A DNA stretch of 64,000 bases. Source: Bacillus sp. FJAT-18017. Its GTDB lineage: Bacteria; Bacillota; Bacilli; Bacillales; Cytobacillaceae. The first letter of the stretch is position 1; each line of letters begins with the position of its first letter. The notes beneath the pieces are model-generated. The model did no database searches. It was not told the origin of the DNA and saw only the letters and a program-made list of their open reading frames with translations. The position numbers and the translations under genes were made by a program. Of the stretch, positions 8,797-16,977 are shown piece by piece. The stretch lies in contig NZ_CP012602.1 of assembly GCF_001278805.1 (NCBI RefSeq), forward strand, positions 3,693,501-3,757,500, given 5' to 3'.

Positions 8797-8973
8797 ATGT
8801 ATGACATTCAATTATTGGCTCAGCTGAAAGCTAAAGAGGTTGAGCAGCAGGCACGAGAGGCTTGGAAGTTCCAGCACTCTCCTAAAGATAGAAATTCGTT
8901 TTTTAAAAGATTGTTTAGCCGGAATGCAACTACAATAAGGAAAAGCGAATGCGCTTGTACTAGCGTTTGCTAA
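8797..8973 (+). CDS. 58-residue protein with C-terminal CxCxxxC tail
   Basis: The ATG follows TTTAGGAGG with good spacing and the frame ends 15 nt before the permease start, so this is a well-supported small gene. The protein is charged and probably helical at first (MYDIQLLAQLKAKEVEQQ), then basic, and ends ECACTSVC with C52, C54 and C58. Three clustered cysteines at the very end suit trivalent arsenic, antimony or a soft metal ion. I do not recognise the family. Its place between ArsR operators and an ArsP-like permease suggests a metallochaperone or permease accessory, which is inference. Confidence 0.75.
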   Translation: MYDIQLLAQLKAKEVEQQAREAWKFQHSPKDRNSFFKRLFSRNATTIRKSECACTSVC

Positions 8974-8988
8974 CAAGGAGGGCCAGAC

Positions 8989-9855
8989 ATGTGGATTGAC
9001 ACCTTAAAAAGCTTCTTCTTTATCGCAGTCGAACTGACAGTTTTATTCGTCATTATTTCTTTTGCCATCAGCCTTCTCCAGGGCTATATCCCCTATGAAA
9101 AAATTGAGAAGAAGCTTGCCGGCAAGAACAGAATCATCGGGGCGGTTTTCGCTATCCTTTTTGCCTTCATCACCCCTTTCTGCTCTTGCTCGACGATACC
9201 AGTTGTCGTCAATATGCTTAAAAAGAAGATGCCTTTCGGGATTGTAATGATTTTCCTTTTCGCCTCCCCTGTCCTTGATCCAACGATTTTAACATTGATG
9301 GGTGTGGTCCTCGGCTGGAAAGTGACGATTCTTTATACGGTCTTAACCACTGTTTTCTCTACCATCATCGGTTTTACTCTGGAGGCAATTGGAGCCGAGA
9401 AGTATGTTAAAAATGTCGTGATGACCGGCTATGAAGAAACGACAAAGAAATTCAATTTTAATCTAGCTGTTAAAGAAACTGTCGCTCTTATGAAAAGTGT
9501 ATACCCATATCTGATTATTGGCGCCGCGATTGGAGCGGTTATCCATGGACTCGTTCCAACTGAATTCATTTCCACCGTTTTTGGAAAGGACCATTGGTGG
9601 CTCATCCCAATCGCTGCGATTATCGGAGTGCCATTGTATATCAGGCTTTCAAGCATGATTCCGATATCGCAAATCCTTATTATGAAAGGAATGGCACTCG
9701 GCCCCGTCATGGCGATGCTGATCAGCTCAGCCGGTGCCAGCCTCCCGGAAGTCATTTTGTTAAAATCAATCTTCAAAAAAGAACTCGTTGCACTGTTTGT
9801 TTTATCAGTGGTGTCGATGTCCACGATTTCAGGTTTTATCTTTTACTTTATTTAA
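8989..9855 (+). CDS. arsP: ArsP/DUF318-family permease, probable organoarsenical or metal efflux
   Basis: This 288-residue membrane protein has about eight hydrophobic segments. The motif TPFCSCSTIPV (C65, C67) is diagnostic of the permease family that includes ArsP, which exports trivalent organoarsenicals, and related transporters of other metals. A second conserved stretch is FASPVLDPTIL. It lies behind an ArsR-type operator and between genes for tiny Cys-rich proteins, which supports a metalloid role. Whether the substrate is methylarsenite, inorganic arsenic or another ion cannot be read from sequence. Confidence 0.85.
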   Translation: MWIDTLKSFFFIAVELTVLFVIISFAISLLQGYIPYEKIEKKLAGKNRIIGAVFAILFAFITPFCSCSTIPVVVNMLKKKMPFGIVMIFLFASPVLDPTILTLMGVVLGWKVTILYTVLTTVFSTIIGFTLEAIGAEKYVKNVVMTGYEETTKKFNFNLAVKETVALMKSVYPYLIIGAAIGAVIHGLVPTEFISTVFGKDHWWLIPIAAIIGVPLYIRLSSMIPISQILIMKGMALGPVMAMLISSAGASLPEVILLKSIFKKELVALFVLSVVSMSTISGFIFYFI

Positions 9856-9874
9856 GAAATTGGAGGATGATGAG

Positions 9875-10015
9875 ATGTTTAACCTATTTAAGAAAACTGG
9901 CAAAGACTCAAGCTGTTGCACCATTAAAATTGAAGAAGTAAAGGACAGTTGCTGCAGTGAGACGAAACAGCAGGACTCTGCAATGGAAACTGACGAGGAG
10001 AAGTGCTGTTCATGA
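9875..10015 (+). CDS. 46-residue protein with three Cys-Cys pairs
   Basis: The ATG at 9875 has TGGAGG 8 nt upstream and follows the permease stop by 19 nt. The protein MFNLFKKTGK... has CC at 14-15, 26-27 and 44-45 and many acidic residues (TDEEKCC at the end). Vicinal cysteine pairs bind arsenite and soft metals strongly. It is probably a cytoplasmic metal/metalloid-binding peptide serving the ArsP-like permease. A longer in-frame reading from 9788 would overlap the permease gene and lacks a ribosome site. Family unknown to me. Confidence 0.75.
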   Translation: MFNLFKKTGKDSSCCTIKIEEVKDSCCSETKQQDSAMETDEEKCCS

Positions 10016-10227
10016 CAGTCAATCATGGCGGTACGATGAAAAAAGAATACTTCCTCTCTTACCTTAGGCTGATCATGAATTTCCGGAAATGCAGTGTGAA
10101 CGAGGCCAGGAATCTGGCGCTTCAGATGTTTTTCAGAAATGATAAAAACGCATATGGAACCGAGACATACACGAACTTTATTAATGCTGTGAGAAGTCTA
10201 CAGGATTCCTGCTGCATAGCTGAGTAG
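10012..10227 (+). CDS. 71-residue small protein with Cys-Cys near C-terminus
   Basis: The start ATG overlaps the previous stop as ATGA, a sign of translational coupling, and GAGGAG lies 9 nt upstream. The protein has a compact alpha-helical look (KEYFLSYLRLIMNFRKCSVNEARNLALQMFF) and ends DSCCIAE (C67-C68). An internal ATG at 10036 is an alternative start. It is the last gene of the ArsR-ArsP unit and is followed by a terminator. No family recognised. A metalloid-linked role is inferred from the operon and the shared Cys pair. Confidence 0.7.
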   Translation: MTVNHGGTMKKEYFLSYLRLIMNFRKCSVNEARNLALQMFFRNDKNAYGTETYTNFINAVRSLQDSCCIAE

Positions 10228-10232
10228 CAAGA

Positions 10233-10263
10233 AAAGGGCCAGTCACATAGTGATTGGCCCTTT
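10233..10263 (+). terminator. Terminator of the ArsR-ArsP operon
   Basis: AAAGGGCCAGTCAC pairs with GTGATTGGCCCTTT around a 3-nt loop, directly after the last small gene. The T-tract is short. Confidence 0.8.
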
Positions 10264-10313
10264 GATTATGCATATTTTAAAGGAGTATCCTACCCCTTCT
10301 TAGTCGGAATCTG

Positions 10314-10514
10314 TCATCCGCCTACTATACATGTAGCATCGGAGCTTCCAACAGCAGAATTGAGTTCCTCAAGAAGTAAAGTGAGCTGTTCGCCTTCTGT
10401 CAGTTCTTCTAAGGTCAGTTTTGAAAGCAGGATATTATGCTTCTTGAAAAGTTCGGCTGTATTTCCCCAAACTTCAGCTATCGCATGCGGAGACATGGTA
10501 GCTTGTATAACCAT
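10314..10514 (-). CDS. 66-residue conserved-looking small protein
   Basis: The ATG has AAAGGGG 8 nt upstream. The protein MVIQATMSPHAIAEVWGNTAELFKKHNI... resembles, weakly, the short N-terminal helical domains (DUF1858/DUF542-like) of iron-sulfur repair proteins: a helix with a pattern like TAELFKKHNI and a Cys near the end (ATCIVGG). Codon use is like its neighbours. It is convergent with the ArsR-ArsP operon. The resemblance is too weak to assign a function. Confidence 0.6.
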   Translation of the reverse strand: MVIQATMSPHAIAEVWGNTAELFKKHNILLSKLTLEELTEGEQLTLLLEELNSAVGSSDATCIVGG

Positions 10515-10610
10515 CTTTAAAACCCCTTTTCGCTGTGAACTAGTTTCGAAGTATATTTCTCAGCTCCAAAAAACTCCTTTTCATAAACATCGTTCCGTTT
10601 CAGGGAGAAA

Positions 10611-10790
10611 TGCTATTGGCGTCATTTCAGGTTTAAAAAGAGCTTGAAACGTGTCCAATGAGTGCTATTGGCACCATTTCAGGTTAAAAAAAAGCTTGAA
10701 ACGTGCCCAATAAGTGCTATTGGCGTCATTTCAGGTTTAAAAAGAGCTAGAAACGTGTCCAATAAGTGCTATTGGTGAGTGCTATTGGCT
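10611..10790. repeat. Tandem array of exactly 52-bp palindromic units (second sequence family)
   Basis: TGCTATTGG recurs at 10611, 10663, 10715 and 10767, exactly 52 bp apart. Each unit has a palindrome (GAAACGTGTCCAATA, then TATTGG and CATTTC) and a linker with GGTTTAAAAAGAGCT. It sits between the 66-residue gene and arsC. The sequence differs from the ATTAATC arrays but the architecture and period are the same. Confidence 0.9.
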
Positions 10791-10800
10791 TCGGCTAATT

Positions 10801-11223
10801 TTACTTTCCAGTTTCAGCAAAAGTCTTAATGCGGTCGCGAATCTCGTCGCGGACGCGCTGGAAGATTGCCCACTTTTCGTCGTCGGTTCCTTCCGCTTTT
10901 GCCGGGTCATCAAAGCCCCAGTGTTCCTTTTTCACATGCGGAGGTGTTACCGGGCAATGGTCTGCGGCATGGCCGCAAAGGGTTACCACAAGATCGGCGT
11001 TGTTCAGGATGTCCGGGTCAATAACATCCGAGGTATGGGCTGAAATGTCAACGCCCGCTTCTTTCATTGCTTTAACCGCATTGGGGTTCAGTCCATGTGC
11101 TTCGAGGCCTGCACTTTTGACTTCCCATTCATCGCTGTTAAGATAATTTTTCGCCCAGCCTTCAGCCATCTGGCTGCGGCAGGAGTTACCGGTACACAAG
11201 AAGTAAATAGTTTTTTTAGACAT
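10801..11223 (-). CDS. arsC: Arsenate reductase, thioredoxin-coupled
   Basis: This 140-residue protein of the low-molecular-weight-phosphatase fold reduces arsenate to arsenite. The catalytic P-loop is CTGNSCRSQ (C10, C15). The redox pair [10 protein letters not shown] (C83, C90) fits the B. subtilis/S. aureus ArsC type that is recycled by thioredoxin. Length is normal. It is the last gene of the minus-strand arsR-arsB-arsC set, 184 bp after arsB, with a stem-loop in between that may set its relative expression. Confidence 0.96.
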   Translation of the reverse strand: MSKKTIYFLCTGNSCRSQMAEGWAKNYLNSDEWEVKSAGLEAHGLNPNAVKAMKEAGVDISAHTSDVIDPDILNNADLVVTLCGHAADHCPVTPPHVKKEHWGFDDPAKAEGTDDEKWAIFQRVRDEIRDRIKTFAETGK

Positions 11224-11309
11224 AGAAAAATCTCCTTTCTGAGGAAAAGGGGCGGAGCTTTGCAGAGGATTAATTCGGAGAATCTAGGAATCATGTCCGT
11301 CCGTTTGTC

Positions 11310-11337
11310 CAGCTGGGAAAGTTAGAATTCCCAGCTG
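11310..11337. other. Intercistronic stem-loop between arsB and arsC
   Basis: CAGCTGGGAA and TTCCCAGCTG form a perfect 10-bp stem with an 8-nt loop. There is no T-tract on either side, so it is less likely a terminator than an mRNA processing or stability element. Confidence 0.6.
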
Positions 11338-11407
11338 CGCTCCACCGCCTAATTTGTTAGTTTTCTTTGTTTCACAGTTCAACTCTTAAATGGGTTGGGT
11401 TTGATTT

Positions 11408-12712
11408 TTACGAAAGTATAGTCAGCCAAATATAAAGACCTACCAATGTAATGAACAGCGTAGGGATCGTGAGTACAATTCCTGTTTTAAAATAGGTGCC
11501 CCATGATATCCTGACTCCTTTTAACGACAAGACGTGCAGCCATAGCAAGGTGGCAAGTGAACCAATCGGGGTAATTTTCGGCCCCAGGTCCGATCCAATT
11601 ACATTCGCATAAATTAACGCTTCTCTTACAATCCCGGTAGTATTCGTCTCGGCAATCGCAAGTGCATCAATCATAACGGTCGGCATGTTATTCATGACGG
11701 ATGACAGGATAGCTGCAATGAAGCCCATTCCAATGGTTGCCGCAAACAGCCCATGGTCAGCGGTCCATTGGATTGCATCCGCGAGGACATCTGTTAAACC
11801 GGCGTTTCTTAAACCGTAGACGACTACATACATACCAATCGAGAAAAACACAATATTCCATGGCGCCCCTTTTACAACAGTTCTAGTGTTAACAGCAGGG
11901 CTTTTCCTTGCCATGAACAAAAAGAAAATCGCAACAATTCCTGCAATAATCGAGACTGGGATTTTCAGGAATTCACTAATGAAATAACCCACCAGGAGTA
12001 CGCCTAAAACAGCCCAAGAAAGGCGGAACATTTTCTCATCTTTAATGGCCTCCAAAGGCTTCTTTAACTGACCCAGTTCATACTTCTTTGGCAGATTTTT
12101 TCTAAAGTAAAGATAAAGAACAAGGATGCTGGCCACTAGTGAAAAGAGATTCGGGACGATCATTCTTGACGCGTATTCATTAAATCCGATGCCGAAAAAG
12201 TCGGCGGAAACAATGTTGACCAAATTGCTGACAACAAGCGGTAAGGAAGTCGTATCCGCAATAAATCCACTGGCGATGATAAATGGAAAGATCATTTTCT
12301 CCTCAAATTTAAGGTTCCTGACCATTGCCAGTACGATTGGGGTAAGGATAAGCGCCGCACCGTCATTCGCAAACAGTGCTGCGACGAGGGCACCAAGAAT
12401 ACAAATGAATACGAATAATTTAATTCCATTTCCTTTAGCTGTCCTTGCCATATGCAAAGCCGCCCATTCAAAAAATCCAATCTCATCAAGTATTAATGAA
12501 ATAAGAATTATCGCAATGAATGTAAAGGTAGCATTCCAGACAATCCGGGTCACATCGATGACATCGGCAAAGTCAACGACACCAACAAGCAGAGCAAGAA
12601 CTGCCCCTCCGCACGCCGACCAGCCTATCGATAAATTCCTCGGCTGCCAGATGACCAGGATGAGTGTTGCTAAAAATATAAACGAAGCAAGTAATGTTGA
12701 GACCAAGGTCAA
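11408..12712 (-). CDS. arsB: Arsenite efflux permease ArsB
   Basis: This 434-residue polytopic membrane protein has the standard ArsB length and about 12 hydrophobic segments. [19 protein letters not shown] and [15 protein letters not shown] are the typical ArsB/NhaD-family stretches, and the protein ends with the expected [19 protein letters not shown] region. It exports arsenite and antimonite using the proton gradient. It lies between arsR (35 bp upstream) and arsC, which is the classical three-gene arsenic operon. Confidence 0.95.
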   Translation of the reverse strand: MTLVSTLLASFIFLATLILVIWQPRNLSIGWSACGGAVLALLVGVVDFADVIDVTRIVWNATFTFIAIILISLILDEIGFFEWAALHMARTAKGNGIKLFVFICILGALVAALFANDGAALILTPIVLAMVRNLKFEEKMIFPFIIASGFIADTTSLPLVVSNLVNIVSADFFGIGFNEYASRMIVPNLFSLVASILVLYLYFRKNLPKKYELGQLKKPLEAIKDEKMFRLSWAVLGVLLVGYFISEFLKIPVSIIAGIVAIFFLFMARKSPAVNTRTVVKGAPWNIVFFSIGMYVVVYGLRNAGLTDVLADAIQWTADHGLFAATIGMGFIAAILSSVMNNMPTVMIDALAIAETNTTGIVREALIYANVIGSDLGPKITPIGSLATLLWLHVLSLKGVRISWGTYFKTGIVLTIPTLFITLVGLYIWLTILS

Positions 12713-12748
12713 ACCTCCAACTAATCATATGAATTTTTCAAAAAACAC

Positions 12749-13114
12749 TTAACAGCCGCAGCGCATCGTTGGATTGCTTTTCAGGATTTGCTGCATTTTT
12801 TCCGTCTGCTCAGGGACATACTGTAGGATGTTCTCAACCAGAGGAAAAGCATCACTATCCGTATTAATGGAATAATAAATCCACTGGCCCTTCCGTTCTT
12901 CCTTTACAAGTCCGGCATCCTTAAGTTTCCGGAGATGCTGGCTAATGGAAGGCTGGCTCATATCAAATACTTCAAGCAATTCACACACACAAAGCTCCCT
13001 AATTTGCAAAAGGGCCATAATCGTAAGTCTTGTCCGATCACCAAGAAGTTTCATTATCAGCGAAGCTTCTTCTACTTCCACCTTTATCTGTTGCACGGAT
13101 CCACCTCTTTTCAT
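12749..13114 (-). CDS. arsR: ArsR-family arsenic repressor
   Basis: This 121-residue winged-helix protein has ELCVCELLEVFDMSQPSISQ, with the As(III)-binding pair C42/C44 leading into the recognition helix. The tail ends RCGC, giving further thiols. It heads the arsR-arsB-arsC operon. Its upstream inverted repeat (AAGTGA ... TCACTT) differs from the ATCAA-type operators of the other ArsR in this window, so the two repressors probably do not cross-regulate. Confidence 0.93.
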   Translation of the reverse strand: MKRGGSVQQIKVEVEEASLIMKLLGDRTRLTIMALLQIRELCVCELLEVFDMSQPSISQHLRKLKDAGLVKEERKGQWIYYSINTDSDAFPLVENILQYVPEQTEKMQQILKSNPTMRCGC

Positions 13115-13120
13115 TCATAC

Positions 13121-13151
13121 TAAGTGATATAATTATATAACTATTCACTTA
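13121..13151 (-). promoter_or_regulatory. ars promoter/operator
   Basis: An imperfect inverted repeat, AAGTGATA against TATTCACTT, brackets an AT-rich core containing TATAAT on the minus strand. It lies 7-37 bp upstream of arsR. This is the expected position for an autoregulatory ArsR operator. Confidence 0.7.
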
Positions 13152-13168
13152 TATATCGCAAGAAGCTC

Positions 13169-13198
13169 GGGGACGGTTCGCAAAGTAGAACCGTCCCC
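13169..13198. terminator. Terminator-like palindrome after sulP
   Basis: GGGGACGGTTC pairs perfectly with GAACCGTCCCC around an 8-nt loop, 7 bp after the SulP stop. Such GGGGACGGTTC palindromes are often dispersed in Bacillaceae genomes. A degraded relative may lie near 63.79-63.83 kb. Confidence 0.7.
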
Positions 13199-13205
13199 TG
13201 TTTGC

Positions 13206-14690
13206 TTAATGGCTGGCGACTTTTTCAAGGCCGCCTGGTTTGTTGTGAGTAGCTATCCGTTCGATTAATTTATTGCTCTCTTTGTTTAACCCTTTCAGAT
13301 TTACCTTTATACCATTCTGATGGTATTTGATAACAACTTTATCAATCGCGCCAACTGCCGAGTCATCCCACAAATGGGCATTCGATAAATCGAGGTCAAT
13401 TTCTTTTACATCTTCCTTAAAGTCAAAGCTGTTGACAAAGTCCGTAACAGAAGCAAAGAATAGCTGTCCTGATACATGATATACCTTTTTATGTGATCCC
13501 GGTGCAGACATACTGGTAACCTTCACTTTGGATATCTTAGCTGCAAAGAAAATTGAGCTTAGAATTATTCCGACCAACACACCTTTAGATAAATCATGAG
13601 TCTGCATGACAGTAATAACTGTTACGAGCATAACAATAGTATCTGTAATCGGTACCTTCTTTACTGTCTTAAATAACGACCAATCAAATGTTCCAATCGA
13701 AACCATGATCATAACGCCGACTAATGCAGCCATGGGAATTTGAACAAGGAAATCCTTAAACAGAATGATTAGCATCAATAAGAAAGATCCAGCAATCAAA
13801 GTGGACAGACGTCCTCGTCCACCCGATTTTACATTAATAACAGATTGGCCAATCATCGCACAACCCGCCATGCCGCCAAAAAAGCCGGAAACGATATTGG
13901 CGATTCCCTGTCCGCGTGCTTCTTTGTTTTTATCAGAGTCAGTGTCTGTCATATCGTCAACGATAGACGCAGTAAGAAGTGATTCAACTAATCCAACGAT
14001 GGCTATCGATAAGGAATAGGGAAAGATGATTTGCAGTGTCTCCAGTGTAAATGGAATATCAGGAATCAAAAATACCGGGAGTGTGGATGTTAGTTCGCCC
14101 ATGTCTCCAACTGTCCGGACATCACTGCCTGTAAAAATCGCAACGGCGGTCATGGCCACAATAGCGACCAATGGGGATGGTACGGCTTTTGTAAAACGCG
14201 GAAGAATATATATAATCGCAAGGGCCCCCGCAACCATCGCATACATTTGCCAAGACTCTCCAACAAAATGAGGCAATTGGGATGCAAAAATCATGATTGC
14301 GAGTGCATTAACGAAGCCAGTCATAACAGATCGGGGAACAAATTTCATCAGCCGTCCTAGTTTTAATGCTCCCATAACAATCTGAATTACACCGGTCAAA
14401 ATGGTAGCAGCTAGCAAGTATTCCAATCCATGGTCTCTCACCAATGTGGTCATCAACAAAGCAGTTGCACCAGTTGCCGCTGAAATCATCCCCGGCCGGC
14501 CACCAACAAACGCAATCGTAAACGCTATACAAAACGAGGCATACAGCCCCACCATAGGGTCAACCCCGGCAATAAGCGAAAAGGCAATTGCTTCAGGAAT
14601 CAAAGCGAGGGCAACAACTATGCCTGCCAAAACCTCTCCTTTTATGCTGCCGTTTCCCAGCCATGCAGATTTAATTGTAGTTAAATTCAA
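13206..14690 (-). CDS. SulP-family inorganic anion transporter with STAS domain
   Basis: The 494-residue protein opens with [25 protein letters not shown], the SulP signature. It continues with 10-12 membrane segments and ends in a cytoplasmic STAS domain (about 395-490, with [17 protein letters not shown]). SulP proteins move sulfate, bicarbonate or related anions. The start is a TTG preceded by AAAAGGAGAG at rather long spacing. A universal-stress-protein gene lies 252 bp downstream on the same strand, and such SulP-Usp pairing is common. The anion carried is not known. Confidence 0.9.
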   Translation of the reverse strand: MNLTTIKSAWLGNGSIKGEVLAGIVVALALIPEAIAFSLIAGVDPMVGLYASFCIAFTIAFVGGRPGMISAATGATALLMTTLVRDHGLEYLLAATILTGVIQIVMGALKLGRLMKFVPRSVMTGFVNALAIMIFASQLPHFVGESWQMYAMVAGALAIIYILPRFTKAVPSPLVAIVAMTAVAIFTGSDVRTVGDMGELTSTLPVFLIPDIPFTLETLQIIFPYSLSIAIVGLVESLLTASIVDDMTDTDSDKNKEARGQGIANIVSGFFGGMAGCAMIGQSVINVKSGGRGRLSTLIAGSFLLMLIILFKDFLVQIPMAALVGVMIMVSIGTFDWSLFKTVKKVPITDTIVMLVTVITVMQTHDLSKGVLVGIILSSIFFAAKISKVKVTSMSAPGSHKKVYHVSGQLFFASVTDFVNSFDFKEDVKEIDLDLSNAHLWDDSAVGAIDKVVIKYHQNGIKVNLKGLNKESNKLIERIATHNKPGGLEKVASH

Positions 14691-14907
14691 TCCTTTTATC
14701 TCTCCTTTTCATCATTTGTATTTTTGACTTTCAACTCTCATGAAAGTCGGGTCCGTAGGCAACAGGAAACAGTATAAAGGATAGTGACTAAAATGTGAAA
14801 CATGGTGTAAGCGCCTCAACTTAAAGTTTTCTCACATATTCAAGGTTTTTCTTCCATTTACTATGTAACACTATATTTCTTTTAAAAAACACTGCCAAAA
14901 ACAGAGA

Positions 14908-14937
14908 AAACAGGTTAGCCTGGTGGCAAACCTGTTT
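14908..14937 (-). terminator. Terminator after the universal stress gene
   Basis: AAACAGGTT and AACCTGTTT form a stem, with an inner GCC/GGC pair, 5 bp after the usp stop. On the minus strand it is followed by TTCTC and TTTTTGG. Confidence 0.8.
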
Positions 14938-14942
14938 AGTCG

Positions 14943-15362
14943 TTATTTTACTATTAATACCGGGCAATTTGCCCGCTTGGCTACTTTATGGCTGACGCTT
15001 CCTAATACAAACTCTTGCAATGCATTTAATCCTCTACTCCCTATAACCACTATTTCAAACTTGTTACGGTTTACGTAATCAACGATTGCGGGGCCAGGGT
15101 CACCATGAAGTATTTTTATATTATAAGAAACACCTGCATTTTCAGCCATTTTTTTTACTTGCCTTAACCGTTTTTTCCGACTGTCTTCTAAACCAGCTGA
15201 ATTCCAATTAGCCAGTACTTCCGATTTGACCTTGTCATGATCGGCTACATAGAGAATCTCTAACTTCGAATTCGAACTACATTTTGCAATTTGTAGTGCA
15301 TTTTCGGTAGCTCTTATTGCATGTTGGGACCCATCCGTTGCCAAGGCAATTTTTTTATACAT
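14943..15362 (-). CDS. Universal stress protein (UspA family)
   Basis: This protein of about 139 residues has the Usp alpha/beta fold. It starts MYKKIALATDGS, and the ATP-binding loop GSRGLNALQEFVLGSVSHKV fits the G-2x-G-9x-G-S pattern, followed by CPVLIVK. The start at 15362 is chosen because GGAGGTAG lies just upstream; a TTG 15 nt earlier would put that ribosome site inside the gene. It is next to a SulP transporter, a frequent partner. Confidence 0.92.
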   Translation of the reverse strand: MYKKIALATDGSQHAIRATENALQIAKCSSNSKLEILYVADHDKVKSEVLANWNSAGLEDSRKKRLRQVKKMAENAGVSYNIKILHGDPGPAIVDYVNRNKFEIVVIGSRGLNALQEFVLGSVSHKVAKRANCPVLIVK

Positions 15363-15625
15363 TCCCACTACCTCCAAAGATAGTTCATGGTCTTGTCAAA
15401 TTGATATTTATTTCTTCACAAGGATTGATTAACCCTTTAATTTTACATCCTACAAATCAATTTATAATCAAACAATTATGTATAAATGGAAAACCATGCA
15501 GATAGATTTTCAAGCCAATGCTAGTCTGTCATGAGTAATTTTTCCGAAATGATTCTTCTTCTTTTAGGTAGCGCATTTATGGAAAGAACGTTTGGATTAT
15601 GCAGATCGAAATATGGAGGATTTGT

Positions 15626-16150
15626 ATGGGTGTAATTGCTGAAACGGAACGTCTGCTAGTAAGGATTTTTGAGGCGGAGGATGTTGAGCATACCTAGGAC
15701 TTTTGGGGAGACAAGAAAGTAATGAAGCAATGTAACGGCGCCGTCCCTCATGAGCATCTGCGAAAGCGCTCGGAGCTTATGCAGCCTGCCATGCGGGAAA
15801 AGGCCTTTAGGTATACGCGGTTGTGGATAAGGAATCTGGAAAGGTTATGGGTGCTGCAGGATTTAATGTACATGACACTCCGGAAACATCCAAATTAATT
15901 TACCATTTCTCAAAGTCAGCATGGGGCAAAGGTTTCGCAACCGAAGCAGCTGCTGCATGTGTGGAGCTTGCAAAAAAACATCCTGGAACAGTAACAATCT
16001 TTGCGTCAGCCGACCCGGACAACACTGGTTCCCTTAAAATCTTATAAACAATTGGCTTTGAGTATAAGGACATGAAATGTTCGAAGACACAAAGCAGGAA
16101 GAGCCCTATTACGAAATGATTGTAAAAAGGATCGCATCCAAAAAAATAGG
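15626..16150 (+). pseudogene. Decayed RimJ-type GNAT acetyltransferase
   Basis: A good ribosome site (GGAGG) and ATG begin MGVIAETERLLVRIFEAEDV, typical of RimJ/RimL acetyltransferases. The frame then meets a TAG after EHT. Near 15810 the frame shifts, and the next section, VVDKESGKVMGAAGF...AWGKGFATEAAAACVE, carries the acetyl-CoA site. A TAA then interrupts before TIGFEYKDMK, and a further frameshift near 16080 is needed to read the final FEDTKQEEPYYEMIVKR. Two stops and two frameshifts make it clearly inactive. Confidence 0.88.
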
Positions 16151-16175
16151 AAGCAGGGAACTTTCCCTTGCTTCC
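16149..16175. terminator. Terminator between the pseudogene and yfmQ
   Basis: GGAAGCAGGGAA and TTCCCTTGCTTCC pair with one bulge. An A-run precedes it on the plus strand, so it ends in a T-run for the minus-strand yfmQ transcript. Confidence 0.8.
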
Positions 16176-16604
16176 TTAAAGCGGGTTTAGTGGAAATTTA
16201 TCTGAGAAGAGGCTGTATGCAATAAGTTTCTTTTTTGACTTTTTCACAACATCAATTCGGTCCGCGTACGGAAACACATAAAGTTCAGCAGAATGTTTCC
16301 CGGTTTTCGCATCAACGATAATTGGCTGAACACCGCTCTCGGGGTTCAAATACGTATCCTCTGTGCCAGGCCATACATAGTGTTTTTCTTTAAAAACAGA
16401 TTCATTAAAAGCACTAATAAGTGTTGCTTTCTTCTCTTCCTCCAGCACTTGCCCTTTATACAAAACCGTGGCACTTCTGCTATCCAGCTTTGAATGTGTT
16501 TCAAACTTACCGGTCATCCAGTTAATCACATCTGTGGGCAGGCAGGTGACGACAATTTTAAAAAGACTAAAAAGAACAATTGCCAGGATTATACCCCAGG
16601 TCAT
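16176..16604 (-). CDS. yfmQ: YfmQ-like protein, membrane-anchored
   Basis: This protein of about 142 residues has one N-terminal hydrophobic helix (MTWGIILAIVLFSLFKIVV) followed by a soluble domain. Segments such as PTDVINWMTGKFETHSKL and a PESGVQPIIVDAKTGK-like stretch match my memory of the Bacillus YfmQ family, whose function is unknown. An ATG 6 nt upstream (16610) is too close to the GGGAG ribosome site, so 16604 is preferred. The next gene upstream also encodes a small membrane protein. Confidence 0.7.
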   Translation of the reverse strand: MTWGIILAIVLFSLFKIVVTCLPTDVINWMTGKFETHSKLDSRSATVLYKGQVLEEEKKATLISAFNESVFKEKHYVWPGTEDTYLNPESGVQPIIVDAKTGKHSAELYVFPYADRIDVVKKSKKKLIAYSLFSDKFPLNPL

Positions 16605-16648
16605 AATCATTCGCTCCCTATTATTTCATTCATATTATTAAAAAAACA

Positions 16649-16843
16649 CTAAACAACCCAATAAATATACACACCAACAGCAACCAGCGATAAAAAGATC
16701 ACAACACCATAAATAATCAATAAGTTTGTCGTATTTCTCTTGGTAGACTTACTATAATTCTCATCCGCCTTACCGGCTAAAAGCAGTGTAGAAATCAGTG
16801 CAACTATAATTACAATAATAACCAAAACAAGTCCGATATCCAC
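16649..16843 (-). CDS. Small two-helix membrane protein
   Basis: This 64-residue protein has a GTG start with AAAGGGG 7 nt upstream. Two hydrophobic helices (about 4-24 and 41-63) flank a short charged loop, KADENYSKSTKRN. No family recognised. It lies 38 bp upstream of the yfmQ-like gene in the same direction. Confidence 0.65.
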   Translation of the reverse strand: MDIGLVLVIIVIIVALISTLLLAGKADENYSKSTKRNTTNLLIIYGVVIFLSLVAVGVYIYWVV

Positions 16844-16936
16844 ATAAACACCCCTTTTAACTTATTAAACACGCTTCATCCTATCTAAGTATAACTTTTT
16901 CACCAAAGGATTGGAACAAATAAAACCCAAATAGAG

Positions 16937-16977
16937 AGGGGGCGACCTTTACCCCGAGGGGTAAGGGTCAGACCCCT
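16937..16977. repeat. About 40-bp palindromic dispersed element, copy 1
   Basis: GGGGTAAGGGTCAGACCCCT is nearly the reverse complement of the preceding AGGGGGCGACCTTTACCCC. It touches the stop of the Dph6-like gene and may act as its terminator. A related palindrome lies just upstream of the same gene at 17769. Confidence 0.75.
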
